DNA from: DATECU01 sp035286745
GTDB lineage: Bacteria > Acidobacteriota > Vicinamibacteria > Fen-336
Length of the DNA: 27,190 nt
Reading direction: 5' to 3'
Assembly: GCA_035286745.1 (NCBI GenBank)
Contig: DATECU010000175.1
Location: 1 to 27,190 of the forward strand
A program made the translations under genes and the position numbers. The notes beneath the pieces were generated by a model. It was given only the letters and a program-made list of their open reading frames with translations, did not search any database and had not been told where the DNA came from. This document shows positions 13,144 through 20,804 of this stretch, piece by piece; position 1 is the stretch's first letter; each line of letters opens with the position of its first letter.

Positions 13144-15108
13144 ATGACCTCAACCGCCGTTTCGCGACCGCCGGCTCCGCAGCAAGCACAACCGGCCCAA
13201 GCCCCCTCGCGCTCGTGGCGAACCTGGCTCTTCGGCCGACCGCTCTCCACCGCGGATGCGCCCCACCAGGCCATCGGGAAGACGGTGGGCCTCGCGGTCT
13301 TTGCCTCCGACGCGCTCTCCTCCACCGCCTACGCGACCCAGGAGATCCTGGTGATCCTGGCGGCAGCGGGCACCGCCGCCCTCGCCTACTCCTTCCCCAT
13401 CGCCGTCGCCATCGTGCTGCTGCTGGTCATCGTCACCATCTCCTACGAGCAGACCATCCACGTCTACCCGGGCGGCGGCGGGGCCTACACCGTAGCTCGC
13501 GACAACCTGGGCGAGCTGCCGGCGCAGATCGCGGCCGCCGCCCTGCTCACCGACTACATCCTGACGGTGGCGGTGTCGGTCTCTTCCGGCGTCGCGCAGA
13601 TCGCCTCCGCCTTTCCCGTCCTGCACGAGCACCGGGTGGCGCTGGCGGTCGGCTTCGTCCTCTTCATCATGATGATCAACCTGCGGGGCGTGAAGGAGGC
13701 GGGTGCGGCGTTCGCCGTGCCGTCCTACTTCTTCATCGCCATGATGGCGCTCACCGTGGGTACCGCCTTCTTCCGGTACCTCGCGGGCAGCCTGGGGACG
13801 GTGGTGGACCCGCCGCATCTCCCGACGGAGGTGCTGGCTCCCATCACCCTCTTCCTGCTGCTGCACGCCTTCTCCAGCGGCACCACCGCGCTCACCGGGG
13901 TGGAGGCGATCTCGAACGGTATCACCGCTTTCAAGGAGCCGCGCAGCCGCAACGCGGGGATCACGCTGCTGTGGATGGCCGCCATTCTGGCCACCTTCTT
14001 CCTGGGCATCACCTACCTGGCCGGCGCCATCGGTGCCATTCCCTCGGAGACCGAGACCGTCATCTCTCAGCTCGCCCGCACCTCGTTTGGCGGCCGCGGT
14101 GTCCTGTACCTGGGGACCATCGCCGCCACCACCCTGATCCTGGTGATGGCGGCCAACACCGCCTACGCCGGCTTCCCGCGGCTGGCGGCGCTCCAGGCCA
14201 GCGACAGCTTCCTGCCTCGACAGCTCACCTACCGGGGCAGTCGCCTGGTCTTCTCCCGCGGCATCGCGGTGCTCGCCATCATCGCCTGCCTCCTGATCTG
14301 GGTCTTTGGCGCCAGCGTCACCGCCCTCATCCCCCTGTACGCGATCGGCGTGTTCTTGTCCTTCACCCTGTCGCAGGCGGGCATGACGCGGCGCTGGTGG
14401 AAGGCGGGCCAGTTGGCTCCGGGACGGGAGATCCGGGAGCAGGGCTCGGTGATTCGCCACGACCGCGGGTGGGCCGTCAAGATGGCCGTGAACGGCTTCG
14501 GGGCCGTGCTCACCGCCATCGTCGCCCTGGTCTTCGCGGTCACCAAGTTCACCGAGGGCGCCTGGTTCGTGCTGGTGCTGATCCCCACCCTGGTGGCGCT
14601 CTTCTTCGCCATCAACCGCCACTACCGCGATCTGGCGGGCCGGCTCTCGCTCGAGGACTTCGGGGCCCCGGGGCGAATCTCCCGCCACCGGGTGATCCTG
14701 CCCATCAGCGGCGTGCACCGGGGCACCGTGGCGGCACTGCGCTATGCGCGCACGCTCTCCCAGGACCTCACCGCCGTGCACGTCTCCCTGGACGCGGCCG
14801 AAGCCGAGGCGATCCGGCGCAAGTGGGGCCTGTGGGGGGGTGGGGTTCGCCTGGTGCTTCTGGAGTCGCCCTACCGGCTGCTGCTGGAGCCGGTGCTCGA
14901 CTACATCCGCAAGATCGCCGACCAGCGGCAGCCCAACGAGATCATCACCATCGTGGTGCCCCAGTTCGTGCCCCGCAAGCGCTGGCACAACCTGCTGCAC
15001 GCCCAGACCGCCATGTTGCTGCGGATGGCGCTTCTGTTTCGGCCCGGCATCGTGATCACCAACGTTCCCTACCAGGTGGACCCGGCGCTCGGCCAGGAGG
15101 AGACCTAA
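13144..15108 (+). CDS. KimA-like APC-family potassium/amino-acid permease
   Basis: A 654-residue transporter of the APC superfamily with 12 expected membrane segments, close in layout to KimA (formerly YdaO), a high-affinity potassium-proton symporter. FASDALSSTAYATQEILVIL (53-72) is the hallmark first helix with the unwound GSDALSS-like motif, and YPGGGGAYTVARDNLG the second. The cytoplasmic C-terminal domain (about 510-654) starts RHRVILPISGVHRGTVAALR and ends in the PYQV segment, as in KimA, resembling a universal-stress-protein fold. The ATG at 13144 is chosen; an in-frame ATG at 13093 would add 17 residues. Two TrkA-type proteins are encoded directly downstream, supporting potassium over amino acids. 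In Firmicutes KimA responds to c-di-AMP; no ydaO-type riboswitch is recognisable here. Confidence 0.88.
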   Translation: MTSTAVSRPPAPQQAQPAQAPSRSWRTWLFGRPLSTADAPHQAIGKTVGLAVFASDALSSTAYATQEILVILAAAGTAALAYSFPIAVAIVLLLVIVTISYEQTIHVYPGGGGAYTVARDNLGELPAQIAAAALLTDYILTVAVSVSSGVAQIASAFPVLHEHRVALAVGFVLFIMMINLRGVKEAGAAFAVPSYFFIAMMALTVGTAFFRYLAGSLGTVVDPPHLPTEVLAPITLFLLLHAFSSGTTALTGVEAISNGITAFKEPRSRNAGITLLWMAAILATFFLGITYLAGAIGAIPSETETVISQLARTSFGGRGVLYLGTIAATTLILVMAANTAYAGFPRLAALQASDSFLPRQLTYRGSRLVFSRGIAVLAIIACLLIWVFGASVTALIPLYAIGVFLSFTLSQAGMTRRWWKAGQLAPGREIREQGSVIRHDRGWAVKMAVNGFGAVLTAIVALVFAVTKFTEGAWFVLVLIPTLVALFFAINRHYRDLAGRLSLEDFGAPGRISRHRVILPISGVHRGTVAALRYARTLSQDLTAVHVSLDAAEAEAIRRKWGLWGGGVRLVLLESPYRLLLEPVLDYIRKIADQRQPNEIITIVVPQFVPRKRWHNLLHAQTAMLLRMALLFRPGIVITNVPYQVDPALGQEET

Positions 15109-15110
15109 CG

Positions 15111-15785
15111 ATGTTCTTCATCATCGTCGGTTGCGGGCGGGTGGGGGCGGAACTGGCCTTCCGCCTCTACCAGCAGCAGCACGAGGTGGCGGTGATCGAC
15201 TTCCTGGGCAGCTCCTTCAGCCACCTCGACCCCCGCTACCGCGGGCGCACGGTGGCGGCCGAGGTGCTGTCCGAGGACGTCCTGCAGAAGGCCGGCATCG
15301 ACCAGGCCGACGGCCTGGCCGCGGTCACCAACTCCGACACCGTGAACGCGGTGGTCGGCCACCTGGCCCGGACCGTATACCGTATACCTAACGTGGTGGT
15401 GCGCAACTACGATCCCCGCTTCCTGCCCCTGCACGAGGCTTTCGGGCTCCACGTGGTGGGCTCCACCGCCTGGGGGGCGCAGCGGATCGAGGAGATGCTC
15501 TACCACCCGGAAGGGCGCACCGTGTTCTCGGCCGGCAACGGCGAGGTGGAGGTCTACGAGCTGGCGATCCCCGCGGCCTGGGGCGGCCGCAGCATGGGGA
15601 CCCTGCTGGAGGCCACCGCCTGCCTGCCGGTGGCCATCACCCGCGCCGGCCAGGCCCTGCTCCCCTCGCACCAAACGCCGCTGGAAAGCGGGGACCTGGT
15701 GCTGGTGAGTGCGACCCTGGAGGGGATCGAGACCCTGCGCCGCCGGCTGGCGGAGATCGAGGAGCGCCGACCATGTTCGTCTTGA
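15111..15785 (+). CDS. TrkA-type RCK potassium-uptake regulator, first copy
   Basis: A 224-residue cytoplasmic protein. Residues 1-125 form the nucleotide-binding RCK_N domain: MFFIIVGCGRVGAELAFRLY carries the GxGxxG loop, VIDF the end of strand two, and DGLAAVTNSDTVNAVVGHLA the later fold. Residues about 140-224 form RCK_C (GEVEVYELAIPAAWGGRSMG, then LESGDLVLVSATLEGIETL). Such proteins gate Trk/Ktr channels or related permeases by NAD(H), ATP or c-di-AMP binding. The start at 15111 lies two bases after the permease stop codon, with an AGGAGGAG ribosome binding site inside the permease gene. It overlaps the second copy by 13 bases. Confidence 0.9.
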   Translation: MFFIIVGCGRVGAELAFRLYQQQHEVAVIDFLGSSFSHLDPRYRGRTVAAEVLSEDVLQKAGIDQADGLAAVTNSDTVNAVVGHLARTVYRIPNVVVRNYDPRFLPLHEAFGLHVVGSTAWGAQRIEEMLYHPEGRTVFSAGNGEVEVYELAIPAAWGGRSMGTLLEATACLPVAITRAGQALLPSHQTPLESGDLVLVSATLEGIETLRRRLAEIEERRPCSS

Positions 15786-16447
15786 TCGCCGGCGGGGGAC
15801 GCACCGGGGCCCAACTCGCCAGCTTCCTGGTGGCCCAGAACCACGAGGTCCACCTGATCGAGGACCGTCGCGACGTGCTCTCCCACATCCACCGCGACCT
15901 GCCCACCGAGGTGATCTACGAGGGCCACGCCATCGACCCCCAGGTGCTGGAGCGGGCGGGGGTGGCCCGGGCCCAGGTGCTGGCTGCCTGCCTGGGCGGC
16001 GACGCGGACAACCTCTCCATCTGTTTCCTGGCCCGCACCCGCTACCGGGTGCCGCGCACCATCGCTTGCATCAACAACCCCCGGAATGCGTGGCTGTTCA
16101 ACAAGGACTTCCACGTGGACGTGGCCCTCAACCAGGCGGACATCCTGGCCAGCCTGATCGAGCAGGAGATGTCGCTCGGCGACATGATGACGCTGCTCAA
16201 GCTGCGCCGCGGCAGGTTCTCGCTGGTCGAGGAGAAGATCCCCCCCGGCGCGCTTGCGGTAGGCGTAGCCATTAAGGATCTGCCGCTGCCCCCCAACTCG
16301 GTGATCGCGGCCATCATCCGCCACGGCGACATCGTCATCCCCCGCGGCCCGCTCTGCCTGGACGTGGGAGACGAGGTGCTGGCGATCGTGGACGCCGATG
16401 GGGCCGAAGACCTGGCCCGCCTCCTCGGCCGTCCCGGAGCGTCCTAA
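15773..16447 (+). CDS. TrkA-type RCK potassium-uptake regulator, second copy
   Basis: A 224-residue paralogue of the preceding protein with the same two domains: MFVLIAGGGRTGAQLASFLV holds the GxGxxG loop, HLIED the acidic residue that binds the adenine ribose, and VLAACLGGDADNLSICFLAR the later Rossmann segment. RCK_C spans about 140-224 (FSLVEEKIPPGALAVG, then LDVGDEVLAIVDADGAEDLA). Two equal-length copies in tandem suggest a heteromeric ring on the permease. The start overlaps the first copy by 13 bases, with GGAG in its 3' end as ribosome binding site. Together with the permease it completes a three-gene potassium operon. Confidence 0.9.
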   Translation: MFVLIAGGGRTGAQLASFLVAQNHEVHLIEDRRDVLSHIHRDLPTEVIYEGHAIDPQVLERAGVARAQVLAACLGGDADNLSICFLARTRYRVPRTIACINNPRNAWLFNKDFHVDVALNQADILASLIEQEMSLGDMMTLLKLRRGRFSLVEEKIPPGALAVGVAIKDLPLPPNSVIAAIIRHGDIVIPRGPLCLDVGDEVLAIVDADGAEDLARLLGRPGAS

Positions 16448-16506
16448 GCCGCAGAGACGACGCGACGGCCGGGATACAATCGGGCCTCCCCGGCAAAGGA
16501 GGTCCC

Positions 16507-16929
16507 ATGAAGATCGCGACCGTGCTGCTGGCCCTGGCCATCACACTGACGGCCACCACGGATGCTGACGAAGCGCCGTACCAAGTCGCCTACTTTTACA
16601 AGGTGCGGTGGGGATTCCAGCAGGAGTTCGAACAGCTCTTCTTCAAGAACCACTATCCCGTGCTCCAGGCCCAGAAGGAGAGCGGGCGGATCAGAGACGT
16701 TCAGGTCCTGAAGCCCACCTTCCACGGCGACGGGCGTGGGGACTTCACCTTCCTCACCCTCATCACCTTCAAGAACTTCGCGGTGCTCGGAGCCCCTTCG
16801 GGCGAGGAGGCCATCGCCAAACGCCTGTTTCCGGACCAGGAGAGCTTCCGCCGCGAGGAACAGCGGCGTTTCGAGCTGATCGAGGCCCACTGGGACGTGC
16901 CGCTGGCCCCGGTCGCACCGCCTCGGTAG
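16507..16929 (+). CDS. Small secreted protein, dimeric alpha/beta-barrel-like
   Basis: A 140-residue protein with an N-terminal signal peptide (MKIATVLLALAITLTATTDA, cleavage near residue 20). The mature domain has the pattern of a ferredoxin-like dimeric alpha/beta barrel: VAYFYKVRWGFQQEFEQLF, NHYPVLQAQKESGRIRDVQV, then FTFLTLITFKNFAVL and the C-terminal helix. Members of that fold range from monooxygenases to stress proteins, so the activity cannot be named. The ATG follows AAAGGAGGTCCC, an almost ideal ribosome binding site. A TACAAT at 16475-16480 could be the -10 box of its own promoter after the potassium operon. It ends just before an interspersed repeat copy. Confidence 0.78.
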   Translation: MKIATVLLALAITLTATTDADEAPYQVAYFYKVRWGFQQEFEQLFFKNHYPVLQAQKESGRIRDVQVLKPTFHGDGRGDFTFLTLITFKNFAVLGAPSGEEAIAKRLFPDQESFRREEQRRFELIEAHWDVPLAPVAPPR

Positions 16930-17110
16930 CCACAGCCAGTCAGCCATCAGCAGTCAGCAACTGCAGGTTGCAGCGCGCCCCAACCTCTCGCCGCCTGTCG
17001 TGGCTGAAAGCTGAATGCCGATCGCTGACGGCTGCCAACGTGGGGCGCATGGCCGAGCGTCGGAGCGCGGAGCGGCACCTCGATGTCAGCACGGGCCCGG
17101 GCCATCGAGG
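16929..17110 (-). repeat. Interspersed intergenic repeat, copy 2
   Basis: Read on the minus strand this has the same order as the copy at 466-660: a GC-alternating head, the conserved 35-base block (17053-17087, two differences), a variable middle with GCTGAAAGCTGAATG-like units, and a CTGACTGCTGAT tail (about 16940-16955). It lies between two convergent genes, in inverted orientation relative to copy 1, about 16.5 kb away. Confidence 0.7.
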
Positions 17111-17115
17111 TCACG

Positions 17116-18615
17116 TCACTCCGTGATGCGCAGGTAGCCTCGCCAGACCGGCGCATCGTCGAGGAGGACGTCGACTCGGTAGACGGCAGGGGCCAGCCGA
17201 CCCAGGGGGACCCTCCAGGTGGAGAAGGAGTACTCCCCCCGGCGCAGCTTGAGCTTCGAGGGCTGTCCCTTCATCACCCTCCGGTTGTCGGTGTCATAGA
17301 CCTCCAGGCAGCTCAAGGCGTCCTTCTTCTCCTGCGGATTCCACTGGACGAAGACCGACACCCCTTCCTCCCCCCGAGCGAAGGTCGTCCGTTGGTCCTC
17401 CGGCATGGGAACCACGCCGCCGCGTTGGACACGGCCCGCAAACACCCCGCTGATCACATGGCGCTGGTGGGCCGAAAGGGGGCGGAGAAACTCGCCGCGG
17501 GCCGCCAGCTCGACAAGGCTGACACCTGCGGGAGCCTCCTTCGGTAGGCGCTCGACGGGAATCACCACCGTGCCACCGGCGCTCGCGACAGGCCTCATGG
17601 ACAAGGAGCGGAGCATGGCGCCGGGGCCCAGCGGCTCGTCGGACGCGGCCGCGATCATTCCCACCAGGTGACCCCGTTCGTCCAGCACCGGCGATCCCGC
17701 CGCGAACCAGGAGCTGAGGCGGGGCCGTGCTAACGGTGGCGGTTCCTGACCCACGACGCTCGCCTCCCCAATCACCCGGGTCCCGTCCTCGGCGGTGTTC
17801 AAGACGAAGCAGCGCTCGCCCACGGCGGGAACGCTGGCCCGGGGTAAGGACGAGAAGCCGTGCCCGGGAAACCGCAGCACTGCCCAGCCCTGGCGGCGAT
17901 GCCATGCCGCGACCGCATGGGTTTCTGCCTTTCCGCCGCTGGCGGCTTGCAGCCTGACGCTGGTCGCGCCTTCAATCGAGGGGAAGGCTGTCGCCAGGTG
18001 ATCGGCGTCCAGCGCGACCGCGGGGCCCTGCGCCAGCATCTGCCCCAGTTCCCCCACCGCCTCCACGGTGGCGACGGCCGCGAGGCCCCGCCGGTAGATC
18101 TCAGCCGGGGAGAGCACCGGGCGGCCGGGGGGTGGGGCGCCGGAGGCCACCACCTCAAAGGTGTGGGTCCCGGCGGGCTCGCCGTCCGCGTAGACCTCCA
18201 GAGCCCACAAGCCCTGGGCCGCTGTCTGGGGGATGGCCAGCGTCCAGTACAGCCCGAACCGCCGCGTTGTCGCCTGATACTCCAGGGGTGCCACCAGCAC
18301 GACCTTTCCCGTCGGGTCCTTCCACCGGCCTTCGCAGCGGTAGGCGCCAGGCCGGCCATCCCACTCGAAGTGCACGACCACCTGGCGGTCGGCGTCGGCG
18401 GAGAACACGCTCCGCGGGTCCTCGATGACGTAGCGGCCGCCCTGCAGGGCTCCCCGGGAGCCGGAGGTGGAACGGACCAGGCGAAGGCCAGTTCCCGCAC
18501 CCGGGTTCGCCGCCTGGGCGCGAGCCACCGTGGGAATCGCCGTCCCCACCGCCCAGACCGCCAGCAGCAGGGGCACCCGCGTCGTGCGGCGCGATAGGCC
18601 TAGAAGAAGAGCCAT
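17116..18615 (-). CDS. Secreted degenerate trypsin-fold (pseudoprotease) protein with flanking Ig-like domains
   Basis: A 499-residue exported protein. A signal peptide (about 1-34, ending VARAQA) is followed by a beta-sandwich domain (about 55-157, YVIEDPRSVFSADADRQVVV). Then comes a trypsin-2-like domain (about 175-355) and a second sandwich domain (about 410-499) resembling the first. The middle domain has the landmarks of DegP-type proteases, but every catalytic position looks replaced: Pro212 in TAFPSIEGA where His is expected, Gly243 in GWAVLRF where Asp is expected, and Ala306 in AAGSPVLDERGHLVGMI where the Ser of GNSGGP is expected. It is therefore probably a binding or scaffold protein of the periplasm. 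The ATG at 18615 follows GGGAGGTCCC. The gene overlaps the GIY-YIG gene by 16 bases. Confidence 0.78.
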   Translation of the reverse strand: MALLLGLSRRTTRVPLLLAVWAVGTAIPTVARAQAANPGAGTGLRLVRSTSGSRGALQGGRYVIEDPRSVFSADADRQVVVHFEWDGRPGAYRCEGRWKDPTGKVVLVAPLEYQATTRRFGLYWTLAIPQTAAQGLWALEVYADGEPAGTHTFEVVASGAPPPGRPVLSPAEIYRRGLAAVATVEAVGELGQMLAQGPAVALDADHLATAFPSIEGATSVRLQAASGGKAETHAVAAWHRRQGWAVLRFPGHGFSSLPRASVPAVGERCFVLNTAEDGTRVIGEASVVGQEPPPLARPRLSSWFAAGSPVLDERGHLVGMIAAASDEPLGPGAMLRSLSMRPVASAGGTVVIPVERLPKEAPAGVSLVELAARGEFLRPLSAHQRHVISGVFAGRVQRGGVVPMPEDQRTTFARGEEGVSVFVQWNPQEKKDALSCLEVYDTDNRRVMKGQPSKLKLRRGEYSFSTWRVPLGRLAPAVYRVDVLLDDAPVWRGYLRITE

Positions 18616-18938
18616 GGGACCTCCCAGGAAAGCCGGAAGTATAGCCCGCCCTGGCGTCGCTCACGTCGTGTCCCCGGGAGACCCGGAAGACCCGTCAGGC
18701 CCCCGGCCAGGAGCGCCTCTTTGTCACTCCGGCACAGCTTCTTGATCCGGCGCTCCTCGCGCAGGGCTCGACTCCAGCCGGATACTTCCCGCGACCAGAC
18801 GAGGGTGACCGGGAGATGCGCGCGCGTGTAACGCGAGGCCCGGCCGGCCCGATGCTTGCGAAGCCGCGCCGCCAGGTCCTTGGCAATGCCTGTGTAGAGG
18901 GAACCGTCCCCGCAGCGCAGGATGTAGACGAAGGACAC
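18600..18938 (-). CDS. GIY-YIG domain endonuclease (YhbQ/UPF0213-like)
   Basis: A 112-residue single-domain GIY-YIG nuclease. VYILRCGDGSLYTGIAKDLA (4-23) contains the YIL...YTG core with Arg25 behind it, and RALREERRIKKL (57-68) carries the catalytic Glu (61 or 62). Such small proteins are found in many bacteria with unclear DNA repair or processing roles. I take the GTG at 18938, preceded by GGGAAGG, because the domain begins right there; a longer frame to 18995 would add 19 residues that lie inside the preceding gene. It sits between two genes with hardly any space: 10 bases after the gamma-glutamyltransferase-like gene and overlapping the next by 16, so all three are likely co-transcribed. 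Confidence 0.85.
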   Translation of the reverse strand: MSFVYILRCGDGSLYTGIAKDLAARLRKHRAGRASRYTRAHLPVTLVWSREVSGWSRALREERRIKKLCRSDKEALLAGGLTGLPGLPGTRRERRQGGLYFRLSWEVPWLFF

Positions 18939-18948
18939 GTCCTTCCCG

Positions 18949-20724
18949 CTACCAGCCGGCGATGGCCCGCTCCCCGCGCACATCGGCACCGCCAAACAGG
19001 GTGCCGGTCTTGGCGTCGATGCCCACCGCCGTCACCGCGGTGGGCATCCGGAACGGTCCCACGATCCGCAGGTCGTGACCGCGGCGCTTCAATTCTTCGA
19101 GCACGTCCCAGGGGACTCGGCCTTCGATGGTCAGCACGCCCGGCTGATCGCGGTGTTCGCGAAACGACTCCCGCATGTGCTCGGAGTTGAAGCGCGGCGC
19201 CTCGATCGCCTCCTGGATGGGCAGGCCGAAATCCAGATGGGCCAGAAGCACGTTCAGGTTCTGCTGGTCCTGGCTGTCGCCGCCCGGAGTCGAGAGCGCC
19301 AGGTAGGGCTTGCCGTCCCGGGTCAGGATGGTGGGCGTCAGCGTTATTCGCGGGCGTTTCTTGGGTGCCACCAGGTTGGGGCTCTTGGGATCCAGCGAGA
19401 ACTGCTGCATCCTCTGTGAGAGCGGCACGCCGGTATCGCCGGCAATGAACGCACCATCCAGGACCCAGGCCCCCGAAACAACGGCAGAGAAGAGGTTGCC
19501 GGCCGCATCGACGGCGTTGACGGCCGTGGTGTCACCGGTCGGCCGGGAGCCATCGGCGCGCGGCGCCGGCTCCAGGTCGCCGATGGTCATGCCCCCGGGG
19601 CGGCCTGGGCGATGGGTGCGCGCCGCGGTCTTGGAGTCGAGCAGCTTCCGCCGCTCCTCGGCGTAGGGCAGCGAGAGCAGCGCCTCGCCCGGCACCTGGG
19701 CGAAGTCCGGGTCGCCGTAGAAGACGTCTCGATCGTCGAAGGCGAGCTTCATGGCCTCGGTGACCGTGTGGACGTAGTCGGCGGATTGGAAGCCCATGGC
19801 CTTGAGGTCGTAGCCGGAGAGGATGTTGAGCGTTTGCAGCATCACCGGCCCCTGGGTCCAAAAACCCGCCTTGTGGACCTCGTACCCGCGGTAGGTGGCC
19901 TTCACCGGCTCCTCGATCCGGCCCCGGAAGTCCGCCAGATCCTGCTCGCTCAGGATCCCGCCGGCGTCGCGGGCCGCTCTCACCAGGCGCCGCGCGAGAT
20001 CTCCCTTGTAGAACGCGTTTCGCCCCGCCTCGATGGCCTTCAGCCGATCGTGCGACCGCTTCCACTCGGCCTCGTCGGCGGCGGCGATGGCGCGCAGGGT
20101 GCGGGCCAGATCGGGCTGGCGGAAGATCTCCCCCACTTCCGGCACCCGGCCGCCGGGGTAGTAGACCGCCATCGTCGTCGGGTAGCGTTCGCTGTGGGCG
20201 CGCTCACGAGCCAGGGTGTCCCGCAGGATGTCGTACATGGGGAAGCCGTCGGCCAGATCGATGGCCGGCGCCAGCACCTCCGCCAGGCGTTTGGTGCCGA
20301 ACTGCGACAGCACCATCGCCATCGAATCCAGGACCGCGGGAACGGTGGCCGCCTTAGGGCCGTGGAAGTCGACATAGGGCTTGCCGGCCCACACCTCCGG
20401 GGTGGCCGCCGCGGGCGCCACCCCCTGGCCGTTCACCACCACCACCTTACGGCTCTTGGCGTCGAAGAGCACGACCGGGGCTTCGCCACCGAACCCGAAG
20501 AGCTGGATCTCGGAGACGCTGGCCGCCAGCACGGCGGCGGCTCCCGCGTCGAACGCGTTGCCATTCTCGCGGAAGAGGCGCATCCCGGCCTCCACCGCGA
20601 AATGGCGGCCGGCGGCGATGGCGTGGCGTTTGGCGCCGACCTCCGCGCGCATGGTCTGGGTGGCGGCCAGGGCGGCGACCGGGATCAGGATCAGAGCGAC
20701 GGCCAGGACAGCAGCGTTCCTCAT
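18949..20724 (-). CDS. Gamma-glutamyltransferase-superfamily Ntn hydrolase
   Basis: A 591-residue exported enzyme with a signal peptide (1-20, ending VAALA). The fold is that of the GGT family, where a precursor cleaves itself in front of a Thr nucleophile. Here the boundary is at DTTAVNAVD, with Thr399 as likely nucleophile, giving large (to 398) and small (from 399) subunits. STPGGDSQDQQNLNVLL is the conserved GG oxyanion region. The residue that binds the gamma-glutamyl carboxylate in classic enzymes (Arg in the REMAP motif of E. coli) is Gln100 in NGQGVAP, so the substrate may differ from glutathione. The ATG at 20724 follows GGAGGTCGCC; the upstream ATG at 20784 has no ribosome binding site. 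Confidence 0.88.
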   Translation of the reverse strand: MRNAAVLAVALILIPVAALAATQTMRAEVGAKRHAIAAGRHFAVEAGMRLFRENGNAFDAGAAAVLAASVSEIQLFGFGGEAPVVLFDAKSRKVVVVNGQGVAPAAATPEVWAGKPYVDFHGPKAATVPAVLDSMAMVLSQFGTKRLAEVLAPAIDLADGFPMYDILRDTLARERAHSERYPTTMAVYYPGGRVPEVGEIFRQPDLARTLRAIAAADEAEWKRSHDRLKAIEAGRNAFYKGDLARRLVRAARDAGGILSEQDLADFRGRIEEPVKATYRGYEVHKAGFWTQGPVMLQTLNILSGYDLKAMGFQSADYVHTVTEAMKLAFDDRDVFYGDPDFAQVPGEALLSLPYAEERRKLLDSKTAARTHRPGRPGGMTIGDLEPAPRADGSRPTGDTTAVNAVDAAGNLFSAVVSGAWVLDGAFIAGDTGVPLSQRMQQFSLDPKSPNLVAPKKRPRITLTPTILTRDGKPYLALSTPGGDSQDQQNLNVLLAHLDFGLPIQEAIEAPRFNSEHMRESFREHRDQPGVLTIEGRVPWDVLEELKRRGHDLRIVGPFRMPTAVTAVGIDAKTGTLFGGADVRGERAIAGW

Positions 20725-20749
20725 GGCGACCTCCGCAAGCGGTGGCAGC

Positions 20750-20779
20750 ACGATACCGGAGATCGGGAACCGGCTGCAA
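20750..20779 (-). promoter_or_regulatory. Candidate promoter of the GGT-like operon
   Basis: On the minus strand TTGCAG (20774-20779) and TATCGT (20750-20755) are 18 bases apart and lie just upstream of the start at 20724. Both boxes match only partly. Confidence 0.35.
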
Positions 20780-20804
20780 CGCACTGCGGCCGTCCGAACC
20801 CGCC

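Noticed and set aside
13150..15000. A 616-residue antisense frame in the permease gene
   Set aside because: The translation is dominated by Gly, Asp, Gln, His and Arg as expected for the complement of a GC-rich membrane protein gene; no domain or ribosome binding site.
12507..15110. An open frame of more than 860 codons running antiphase through the permease gene
   Set aside because: It is in the same strand but another frame; the translation is Arg/Gly/Pro-rich without domains. Long shadow frames are expected in DNA this rich in G and C. Only its last part, from 15111, is a real gene.
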